The notes below the pieces were generated by a model. The model did not search any database. It was not told the origin of the DNA and saw only the letters and a program-made list of their open reading frames with translations. 64,000 nucleotides of DNA from Piscinibacter sp. Its GTDB lineage: Bacteria; Pseudomonadota; Gammaproteobacteria; Burkholderiales; Burkholderiaceae_C. Position numbers and translations under genes: made by a program. The stretch covers positions 248,001 through 312,000 of the forward strand of contig JAGOAS010000002.1 in the NCBI GenBank assembly GCA_017983795.1, written 5' to 3'. Of this stretch, positions 57,758 to 64,000 are shown one piece after another; position 1 is the first letter of the stretch; the number at the start of each line of letters is the position of its first letter.

Positions 57758-58401
57758 CAGGCGGCGTCCGGGCAGGCCGAAGGCTGGGTCTTGGCGAAGG
57801 CGTCCAGCGCCATGCAGGCCTCGAACACGCGCATCACGGTCGGCACATGGTCGAGCCGGCACTCGAAGCGCTGCGCGTTGTGGATCTGCGGCACCAGCAC
57901 CACGTCGGCCAGTGTCGGCGCATCGCCGTGGCAGAAGCGGCCGGTGGCCGGGCTGCCGGCCAGGCGCTGCTCGACCACCTCGAGCCCGGTCTCGACCCAG
58001 TGCCGGTACCAGCGGTTCTTGTCGTCCTCGCTCACCTTCATGTCCTTCACGAGGTAGCGCAGCACGCGCAGGTTGTTCAGCGGGTGGATCTCGCAGGCGA
58101 TGTCCAGCGCCAGTGCACGCACGCGGGCGCGCGCCGCCGCATCCTTGGGCAGCAGCGGCGGCTCGGGGTGCGTCTCTTCCAGGTACTCGACGATCGCCAG
58201 CGACTGCGAGACCAGGTTGTCGCCGTCCTCGAGCAGCGGCACCAGGCGCGCCGGCGACAGCGCCGCATACGACTCGGCGAACTGCTCGTTGCGCTGCAAG
58301 TGCACCGGGATGTAGTCGTAGTCCAGGCCCTTGAGCGCGAGCGCGATGCGCACGCGGTACGAGGCCGAGGAGCGGAAGTAGTTGTAGAGCTTCATGGCCA
58401 T
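57757..58401 (-). CDS. maiA: maleylacetoacetate/maleylpyruvate isomerase (zeta-class GST)
   Basis: The 214-residue glutathione-dependent isomerase has the zeta-class motif YNYFRSSASYRVRIALALKGLDY (SSxxxR active site), RLVPLLEDGDNLVSQSLAIVEYLEE and DAPTLADVVLVPQIHNAQRF. It isomerises maleylacetoacetate (tyrosine pathway) or maleylpyruvate (gentisate pathway). It follows an FAH-family hydrolase by 14 bp, a nagK-nagL-like pair, so maleylpyruvate is possible. ATG 58401 (MAMKLYN) or 58395 may start it. No ring-cleaving dioxygenase is nearby. Confidence 0.92.
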   Translation of the reverse strand: MAMKLYNYFRSSASYRVRIALALKGLDYDYIPVHLQRNEQFAESYAALSPARLVPLLEDGDNLVSQSLAIVEYLEETHPEPPLLPKDAAARARVRALALDIACEIHPLNNLRVLRYLVKDMKVSEDDKNRWYRHWVETGLEVVEQRLAGSPATGRFCHGDAPTLADVVLVPQIHNAQRFECRLDHVPTVMRVFEACMALDAFAKTQPSACPDAA

Positions 58402-58415
58402 GCGCGATGCCCTCG

Positions 58416-59123
58416 TCAGAGCGCCACCACCTGCACCTGCAGCGAGCCCACGCCGGCCACGCGCGCCGCGAGCGTGTCGCCCGCCACCACCGCGGCCACG
58501 CCCTCGGGCGTGCCGGTGAAGATCAGGTCGCCGGGCGCCAGCGTCCAGGCCGCCGAGAGGTGCTCGATGATCTCGGGGATGTTCCAGATCAGCTTGGCGA
58601 TCGTGCTCTTCTGGCGCGTGGCGCCGTTGACCTCGAGCACGATCTCGGTGTCGGGGCCGACGCCGCACTGCGCGGCCGGGCGAATCGGGCCGATCGGCGC
58701 CGATTCCTCGAAGCCCTTGCCGATGCACCACGGGCGGCCCTGCTTCTTGGCCTCGCCCTGCAGGTCGCGGCGCGTCATGTCCAGGCCGATGGCGTAGCCC
58801 CATACATGCTTCATCGCATCGGCCGCGGCGATGTTGCGCCCGCCGGTACCGATGGCCACCACCAGCTCGACCTCGTGGTGCAGGTCTTTCGTCAGGCTCG
58901 GGTAGTGCATGCGCCCCACCTGGCCCTCGGCCACCGGCAGCACGGCATCGGCCGGCTTCATGAAGAAGAACGGCGGCTCGCGGCCGGTGAAGCCCATCTC
59001 CTTGGCGTGCTCGACGTAGTTGCGGCCCACGCAGTAGATGCGGTGCACGGGGAACGAGGCGCCGGGGGCGCCGCCGGCGACGGGCACGGCAGGGGTGGCG
59101 GGCGGGGTGAGGACGAAGCTCAT
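58416..59123 (-). CDS. fumarylacetoacetate hydrolase family protein (NagK-like fumarylpyruvate hydrolase)
   Basis: The 235-residue FAH-fold enzyme shows IYCVGRNYVEHAKEMGF, PFFFMKPADAVLPV, the metal ligands in LHHEVELVVAIG, GYAIGLDMTRRDLQ, KGFEESAPIGPI and FTGTPEGVAAVVAGD. It hydrolyses C-C bonds of fumarylpyruvate-like acids, releasing fumarate and pyruvate. At 235 residues it fits the NagK/short class rather than full-length FAH of tyrosine breakdown. It is the first gene of the maiA-pgeF cluster. ATG 59123 is chosen; upstream frame sequence overlaps the divergent Nudix promoter. Confidence 0.9.
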   Translation of the reverse strand: MSFVLTPPATPAVPVAGGAPGASFPVHRIYCVGRNYVEHAKEMGFTGREPPFFFMKPADAVLPVAEGQVGRMHYPSLTKDLHHEVELVVAIGTGGRNIAAADAMKHVWGYAIGLDMTRRDLQGEAKKQGRPWCIGKGFEESAPIGPIRPAAQCGVGPDTEIVLEVNGATRQKSTIAKLIWNIPEIIEHLSAAWTLAPGDLIFTGTPEGVAAVVAGDTLAARVAGVGSLQVQVVAL

Positions 59124-59214
59124 GCGAAAGGCTCCACGAAGGCGGTCGGATGCAACGCGAACGATGATGCCACGCCACGGTGGCCACGGCCCTGCGCGAT
59201 ACACTGCCGCCGCC

Positions 59215-59760
59215 ATGTTCAACCCGCGCAGCATCAAGCACTGCCGTGCCTGCGGCGCGCCGGCGCAATACGGCGTGCCCGCCGACGACAACCGCGAGCG
59301 CGCCACCTGCACGGTGTGCGGCACCATCCATTACGAGAACCCGCTGAACGTGGTCGGCACCGTGCCCGTCTGGCAAGACCAGGTGCTGCTGTGCCGCCGC
59401 AACATCGAGCCGCGCTATGGGCTGTGGACGCTGCCGGCCGGCTTCATGGAGCTCGGCGAGACGCTGCGCGACGGCGCCCTGCGCGAGACCATCGAGGAAG
59501 CCGGCGCCCAGGTCGAGATGCAGGAGCTCTACACGATGCTCAACGTGGTGCGCGTCGGCCAGGTGCATTTCTTCTACCGCGCGCAGTTGCTCGACACGCG
59601 CTTCGACCCCGGCCCCGAGACCATCGAGGTCAGGCTCTTCCGCGAAGACGAGATCCCCTGGGAGCAGATCGCCTTCCGCACCGTGAAGGAAACCCTGAGG
59701 CGCTGGTTCGACGACCGCCGCCAGGGTCAATTCGGCTTCCACACGGTCGATATCGGCTGA
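59215..59760 (+). CDS. Nudix hydrolase with N-terminal zinc ribbon
   Basis: The 181-residue protein has a four-Cys ribbon (CRACGAP then CTVCGTIHYENP) before a complete Nudix box, GFMELGETLRDGALRETIEEAGA (G-x5-E-x7-RE-x2-EE-x-G). It hydrolyses a nucleoside diphosphate derivative such as NADH or ADP-ribose; the exact substrate is uncertain. It is divergent from the FAH-family gene with 91 bp between. TACACT (59200-59205), 9 nt before the ATG, is a -10-like box. Confidence 0.9.
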   Translation: MFNPRSIKHCRACGAPAQYGVPADDNRERATCTVCGTIHYENPLNVVGTVPVWQDQVLLCRRNIEPRYGLWTLPAGFMELGETLRDGALRETIEEAGAQVEMQELYTMLNVVRVGQVHFFYRAQLLDTRFDPGPETIEVRLFREDEIPWEQIAFRTVKETLRRWFDDRRQGQFGFHTVDIG

Positions 59761-59777
59761 TCGCTGCAAGCGCGCCC

Positions 59778-61976
59778 ATGAGCCAAGCCACGCCCCAGGA
59801 CACCGCCCCGGCCACCAAGGCCGCCACGCTGCGCCTGCGCGAAGACCTGATCCACCTGGATCCGCTGCTCGACTGCCTGGTCGAGCTGTGCCGCCTGAAC
59901 GGCCAGGCCGCCACGCGCGCCTCGCTGTCGGCGGCGCTGCCGCTGCGCGACGGGCGCCTGACCATCGAGCTGGCCGAACGCGCCGCCGCACGCGCCGGCA
60001 TGACGACGCGGCTGCAGCGAGCGCCGCTGGCCGCCATCGACGCGGCCGCGCTGCCGGCCCTCCTCGTGCTGGCCGACAACAAGGCCTGCGTGCTGCTCGG
60101 CTGGGACGACGAGGGCCAGGCACGCGTGCTGCTGCCCGAGACGGGCCAGGGCTCGGCGAGCCTGCCGCGCGACGAGCTCGCCGCGCGCTACAGCGGCGTG
60201 GTGCTGTTCGCGCGGCCGCATTTCCGCTTCGACGCGCGCACCGAGAGCGCCGCGGGCAGACCGAAGCCGCTGCCCTCGGCGCACTGGTTCTGGGGCGCCT
60301 TCCTCGAGCAGCGCTTCGTCTACCGCGACGTGCTGTGGGCCGCGCTGCTGGTCAACCTGTTCGCGCTCGCCTTCCCGATGTTCTCGATGAACGTCTACGA
60401 CCGCGTGGTGCCGAACAACGCCGTCGAGACGCTCTGGGCGCTGGCCATCGGCGTGGTGCTGATCCTCGGCGCCGATCTCTTCATGCGGCTGCTGCGCGGC
60501 CGCTTCGTCGACGAGGCCAGCGCGCGCATCGACGTGCGCATCTCCGCCACGCTTATGGAGCGCGTGCTGGGCATGCGCCTCGAGCAGCGCCCCGAGTCGG
60601 TGGGCTCGTTCGCCTCCAACCTGCGCGGCTTCGAGCAGGTGCGCGACTTCATCGCCTCGGGCACGGTCACCGCGCTGATCGACCTGCCCTTCGCGCTGCT
60701 GTTCGTGATCGTCATCGCCTGGATCTCGCCCTGGCTGGTGCTGCCGGTGGTCGTGGCCGCCGTGCTCGTGCTGCTGATGGGCTGGGTGCTGCAGCACCGG
60801 CTGCACGAGCTCTCGCAGACCACCTGGCGCGCCGGCGCGCAGCGCAACGCCACGCTGGTGGAGAGCCTGACCGGCATCGAGACCATCAAGGCGCAAGGCG
60901 CCGAGAGCGTGGTGCAGGCGCGCTGGGAGCGCGCCAACGCCTTCCTCGCCGCCACCGGCGTGAAGATGCGCGGCGTCTCGTCGACCGCGATGTACCTCAC
61001 CGGCTTCCTCACGCAGGCGACCACGGTGGCCATCGTCATCATCGGCGTGCACCTGATCGCCGAGCGCCAGCTCACCATGGGTGCGCTGATCGCCGTGTCC
61101 ATGCTCGCCGGCCGCGCGCTCGCGCCGGCCGGCCAGGTGATCGGCCTCTTGATGCAGTACCAGGGCGCGCGCACCGCGATGACCAGCCTCGAGCAGATCA
61201 TGGCCAAGCCGGTAGAGCGCCCGGCCGGCGAGACCTTCATCCACCGCCCGCAGCTGCACGGCGAGATCGAGTTCCGCAACGTCCACTTCGCCTACCCGAA
61301 CCGCAAGGATGCGGCGCTCGAGGGCATCAGCTTCAAGATCGCCGTGGGCGAACGCGTGGCGCTGATCGGCCGCGTGGGCTCGGGCAAGTCGACCATCCAG
61401 CGCCTCATCATGGGCCTGTACCAGCCTACCGACGGCGCGGTGCTGCTCGACGGCATCGATGCGCGCCAGCTCGACCCGGCCGACGTGCGCCGCAACCTCG
61501 GCTGCGTGTCGCAGGACGTGATGCTGTTCTACGGCTCGCTGCGCGAGAACATCACGCTGGGCCTGCCCTACGCCGACGACTCGGCGGTGCTCGCCGCGGC
61601 CGACACCGCCGGGCTGGCCGAGTTCGTGAACCGCCATCCGCGCGGCTTCGACATGCCGGTGGGCGAGCGCGGCGAGTTCCTCTCCGGCGGGCAGCGCCAG
61701 GGCGTGGGCTTGGCGCGCGCGCTGCTGCACAACGCGCCCATCCTGCTGCTGGACGAGCCCACCAGCGCGATGGATTTCAGCTCGGAAGCGCAGATCACCC
61801 AGCGCCTGAGCACGTTCGCGCAGGACAAGACCGTGGTGCTGGTCACCCACCGCACCTCGCTGCTCGCGCTGGTGACGCGCGTGATCGTGATCGACGGCGG
61901 CAAGGTCGTGGCCGACGGCCCGCGCGACCGCATCATGGAGGCGCTGGCCAGCGGCCGCGTCGCGAAGGCCGCATGA
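59778..61976 (+). CDS. type I secretion ABC transporter (LapB-type) with degenerate C39 domain
   Basis: The product has 732 residues. Residues about 20-155 form a C39-like domain in which no peptidase QxxxxxC-G motif is visible (LDCLVELCRLNGQAAT instead), so it should bind rather than cut substrate. Six TM helices span about 180-430 (FSMNVYDRVVPNNAVETLWALAIG). The ATPase carries Walker A GRVGSGKST, signature LSGGQRQGVGLARAL and Walker B LLLDEPTSAMD. It is followed by HlyD with a 4-nt overlap and then by the giant adhesin, so it most likely exports that adhesin. The outer channel is not in the window. Confidence 0.92.
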   Translation: MSQATPQDTAPATKAATLRLREDLIHLDPLLDCLVELCRLNGQAATRASLSAALPLRDGRLTIELAERAAARAGMTTRLQRAPLAAIDAAALPALLVLADNKACVLLGWDDEGQARVLLPETGQGSASLPRDELAARYSGVVLFARPHFRFDARTESAAGRPKPLPSAHWFWGAFLEQRFVYRDVLWAALLVNLFALAFPMFSMNVYDRVVPNNAVETLWALAIGVVLILGADLFMRLLRGRFVDEASARIDVRISATLMERVLGMRLEQRPESVGSFASNLRGFEQVRDFIASGTVTALIDLPFALLFVIVIAWISPWLVLPVVVAAVLVLLMGWVLQHRLHELSQTTWRAGAQRNATLVESLTGIETIKAQGAESVVQARWERANAFLAATGVKMRGVSSTAMYLTGFLTQATTVAIVIIGVHLIAERQLTMGALIAVSMLAGRALAPAGQVIGLLMQYQGARTAMTSLEQIMAKPVERPAGETFIHRPQLHGEIEFRNVHFAYPNRKDAALEGISFKIAVGERVALIGRVGSGKSTIQRLIMGLYQPTDGAVLLDGIDARQLDPADVRRNLGCVSQDVMLFYGSLRENITLGLPYADDSAVLAAADTAGLAEFVNRHPRGFDMPVGERGEFLSGGQRQGVGLARALLHNAPILLLDEPTSAMDFSSEAQITQRLSTFAQDKTVVLVTHRTSLLALVTRVIVIDGGKVVADGPRDRIMEALASGRVAKAA

Positions 61977-63355
61977 ACGCACTCGTGCAACGCATCGACG
62001 CCTGGACGGCCGCCGTCTCGCGCCGCCTGTTCGGCCCGATCGCGCCGGAGGTCGACGCCGGCCTCGCCAGCTTCGCGGCCGAGGCCGATGCGGTGATGTC
62101 GCGCCAGCGCACCCAGCGCGCGCAGGCGATCGTGCGCACCGCCGTCGTCGTCGTGCTGCTGCTGATCGTCTGGGCCGCGCTCGCCCATGTCGACGAGGTC
62201 ACGCGTGGCGATGCGCGCGTCATCCCCTCGCGCCAGTTGCAGCAGGTGCAGTCCTTCGACGGCGGCGTGGTCTCGGAGATCCTGGTGCAGGAAGGCCAGG
62301 TGGTCGAGCGCGACCAGCTGCTGCTCAAGATCGACGAGACACGCGCCACCTCCGGCGTGCGCGAGAGCGCCGCCCAGGGCTTCGCGCTGCGCGCCCGCCA
62401 GGCGCGGCTGCGTGCGCTGGCCGAGGGCACAGCCTTCGTGCCGCCCAAGGCGGCCGACGGCGAGGAGACACGCATCGTGACGGAGGAACGGCGCCTCTAC
62501 GAGACACGCCAGACCGAGCTGGGCACGCTGCTGGCCATCAACCGCCAGCAGTTGCAGCAGCGCGAGCAGGAGCTCTCCGAGATGCGCGCCCGGCGCGGCT
62601 CGGCCGAGCGCAGCCTGGACCTGAGCCAGCAGGAGCTCGCGAAGACGCGCCCGCTGCTGGCCAGCGGCGCCGTCTCCGAGGTCGACATCCTGCGCCTGGA
62701 GCGCGACGTCGCCCGCGCGCGCGGCGAGACCGAGCAGGCCACGGCGCAGATCGCGCGCGTGCAGGCCGCCATCGGCGAAGCGCAGCGCAAGATCCAGGAG
62801 ACCGAGCTCACCTTCCGCAACGACTCGCGCAAGGAACTCGCCGATGTCGTCGGCAAGCTCAATACGCTGAACGAGGGCGCGGTCGCGCTGGCCGACAAGG
62901 TCGACAAGTCGCAGATCAGGAGCCCGGTGCGCGGCCGCGTGCAGCGCCTGCTGGCCAACACCGTGGGCGGCGTGGTGCAGCCGGGCAAGGACATCGTCGA
63001 GATCGTGCCGCTGGACGACGCCCTGGTGCTGGAGGCGCGCATCCAGCCCAAGGACATCGCCTTCATCGCCCCCGGCCAGGCCGCGACGGTGAAGTTCAGC
63101 GCCTACGACTTCTCCATCTACGGCGGCATGGACGCCGAGGTCGAGAACATCAGCCCCGACACGGTGGTCGACGAGAAGGGCAACGCCTTCTACCTGATCC
63201 GCGTGCGCACCAAGGGCGCGCGCTTCAACGACAAGCTGCCCATCATCCCCGGCATGACCGCCGAGGTCGACATCCTCACCGGCAACAAGTCGGTGCTGGC
63301 CTACCTGCTCAAGCCGGTGCTCAAGGCCAAGGCCTACGCGCTGCGCGAACGCTGA
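61973..63355 (+). CDS. type I secretion membrane fusion protein (HlyD/LapC-type)
   Basis: The 460-residue adaptor has one TM helix (52-71), the lipoyl half-motifs VVSEILVQEGQVVERDQLLLKID and SPVRGRVQRLLANTVGGVVQPGKDIVEIVPL, a long coiled-coil (about 155-285, rich in Gln/Glu/Arg), and the beta-barrel with PGMTAEVDILTGNKSVLAYLLKPVLK. It is the LapC/LssD-like partner of the upstream ABC protein, overlapping it by 4 nt (ATGA). Stop at 63353-63355; the adhesin gene begins about 240 bp later behind its own promoter. Confidence 0.93.
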   Translation: MNALVQRIDAWTAAVSRRLFGPIAPEVDAGLASFAAEADAVMSRQRTQRAQAIVRTAVVVVLLLIVWAALAHVDEVTRGDARVIPSRQLQQVQSFDGGVVSEILVQEGQVVERDQLLLKIDETRATSGVRESAAQGFALRARQARLRALAEGTAFVPPKAADGEETRIVTEERRLYETRQTELGTLLAINRQQLQQREQELSEMRARRGSAERSLDLSQQELAKTRPLLASGAVSEVDILRLERDVARARGETEQATAQIARVQAAIGEAQRKIQETELTFRNDSRKELADVVGKLNTLNEGAVALADKVDKSQIRSPVRGRVQRLLANTVGGVVQPGKDIVEIVPLDDALVLEARIQPKDIAFIAPGQAATVKFSAYDFSIYGGMDAEVENISPDTVVDEKGNAFYLIRVRTKGARFNDKLPIIPGMTAEVDILTGNKSVLAYLLKPVLKAKAYALRER

Positions 63356-63388
63356 CAGCGCCGCGGCGCCCGGCCGCGACATTTGCCC

Positions 63389-63415
63389 TCAAGTTGCACC
63401 GCATCGGGCCGAAAG
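63389..63415 (+). promoter_or_regulatory. sigma-28-like promoter upstream of the LapA-like adhesin
   Basis: TCAAGTT (63389-63395) and GCCGAAAG (63408-63415) are separated by 12 nt, the same arrangement as the better match at 911-937. The -35 element is identical to that site and the -10 differs at two of eight positions. Initiation near 63423 would leave a leader of about 175 nt before the adhesin ATG. The rest of the 242-bp gap shows no other signal. FliA use is inferred. Confidence 0.55.
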
Positions 63416-63597
63416 CCGATCACGCGGTGATGTCTGATGCCGTCGGATCGGCTGCCGGCGTTCGTCCTTAGGGCCGCACGCGAGCCGCATTCCGGTGATG
63501 TCCGTCACACGGCAGACATCATGAAACGCATTTAGTGCAGGCGTCTCGGTTACCCTCGGTTGCCACTGCAATGCAGCATATGAAACAAGGTCCTTTC

Positions 63598-64000
63598 ATG
63601 CCCGTTATCGCGCAATCGCCCGAAGGCAAAGTGATTTCCGTCTGGGGTACCGCCTTGATCCGAGGCGCCGACGGCAAGCTGCGACTGCTCAAGGTCGGGG
63701 ACATCGTCCGCAAGGGCGACCAGATCCTGACCACGCAGGACGGCATCGTGCAGATCGCCAACGGCGACGGCACCGTGCAGGCGGCCCAGGCCAAGAAGCC
63801 TGTGACGACGCCGGCCGGCGACGAGGTCGAGCGCGCGATCGGCGAACTGGACCGCGGCGACCGCGATGCCGCCCCGGCGGCCGGCCTGGCAGGCGGCGGC
63901 GACGGCTCGCTGCAGGAAGGCTATCGCGTCGAGCGCATCGGCGAAGCCCTGGGCACGGCCGAGGTGCCGCGCAGCAGCGGCGACGCCGCACTGCGCGTCG
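63598..64000 (+). CDS. LapA-like giant RTX adhesin, N terminus (3' truncated by window)
   Basis: Only the first 134 codons are in the window, with no stop. The N-terminal retention module reads GKVISVWGTALIRGADGKL, RLLKVGDIVRKGDQILTTQDG, VQIANGDGTV. A PAAG motif (P93-A94-A95-G96) matches the site cleaved by the periplasmic protease LapG (TAAG/PAAG types). Such adhesins are held in the outer membrane by this module and released when c-di-GMP falls. ATG 63598 is preferred (AAGG 8 nt upstream); 63580 and 63571 are in-frame alternatives. LapBC-type secretion genes lie directly upstream. Confidence 0.88.
   Translation, partial: MPVIAQSPEGKVISVWGTALIRGADGKLRLLKVGDIVRKGDQILTTQDGIVQIANGDGTVQAAQAKKPVTTPAGDEVERAIGELDRGDRDAAPAAGLAGGGDGSLQEGYRVERIGEALGTAEVPRSSGDAALRV

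Overview
The window is 64 kb of very GC-rich, densely packed bacterial chromosome. It fits a betaproteobacterium of the order Burkholderiales, probably the Rubrivivax/Leptothrix (Sphaerotilaceae-like) branch. The grounds are a tmRNA tag reading ANDERFALAA, a complete phaC-phaA-phaB polyhydroxybutyrate cluster, Bug-type (TctC) solute receptors, an aroA-cmk fusion between tyrA and rpsA, and the run gyrA-pheA-tyrA-aroA/cmk-rpsA-ihfB-lapAB-rfaE1-hldD. The species assignment is inference. No insertion sequence, prophage, CRISPR array or tRNA gene was found.

Layout. 1-6.5 kb: the 3' end of miaA, then a LolD-like ATPase, a stand-alone receiver protein, an FtsX-type permease, an AttH/CrtC lipocalin-like protein and an unknown exported helical protein; a textbook flagellar (sigma-28) promoter precedes the receiver gene. 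6.5-12.3 kb: a CoA hydrolase/transferase, then a minus-strand operon of a GntR regulator, two orphan Bug receptors and a lactonase-like amidohydrolase, with an 18-bp palindromic operator in front of the regulator. 12.4-17.2 kb: a marR-(outer membrane factor)-emrA-emrB tripartite drug efflux operon with a nested operator. 17.2-24.8 kb: an MsbA-like exporter, two OmpA-family proteins, thyA, a membrane exonuclease/phosphatase-fold protein, a GNAT enzyme, ssrA (tmRNA), gph and ubiG. 25-38.4 kb: the conserved core run from gyrA through aromatic amino acid genes, rpsA, ihfB and LPS assembly/heptose genes to a ComEA-like protein. 38.4-43.5 kb: a patatin and dnaE, followed by a repeat-rich intergenic region. 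43.5-49.5 kb: two flavodoxin-fold reductases, a pirin and a divergent YhaJ-like LysR regulator, then gluQ, an FKBP and a transglutaminase-like protein. 49.5-52.8 kb: a RhlE-type helicase with a long structured leader, then small membrane proteins. 52.9-56.7 kb: phaCAB. 56.8-59.8 kb: a small membrane protein, pgeF, a maleylacetoacetate/maleylpyruvate isomerase plus FAH-family hydrolase pair, and a Nudix enzyme. 59.8-64 kb: a LapBC-type type I secretion system followed by the first 134 codons of a LapA-like giant adhesin that carries a retention module and a PAAG LapG-type cleavage site.

The most interesting signal is regulatory. Two sequences of the form TCAAGTT-N12-GCCGAnAn, 62 kb apart, sit directly in front of the receiver/export operon and in front of the LapA-like adhesin. 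They suggest that the flagellar sigma factor FliA drives both a small signalling/export operon and a surface adhesin. Other leads are the structured helicase leader, the dyad operators, a Gln at GyrA position 83, and the mosaic repeat upstream of dnaE.
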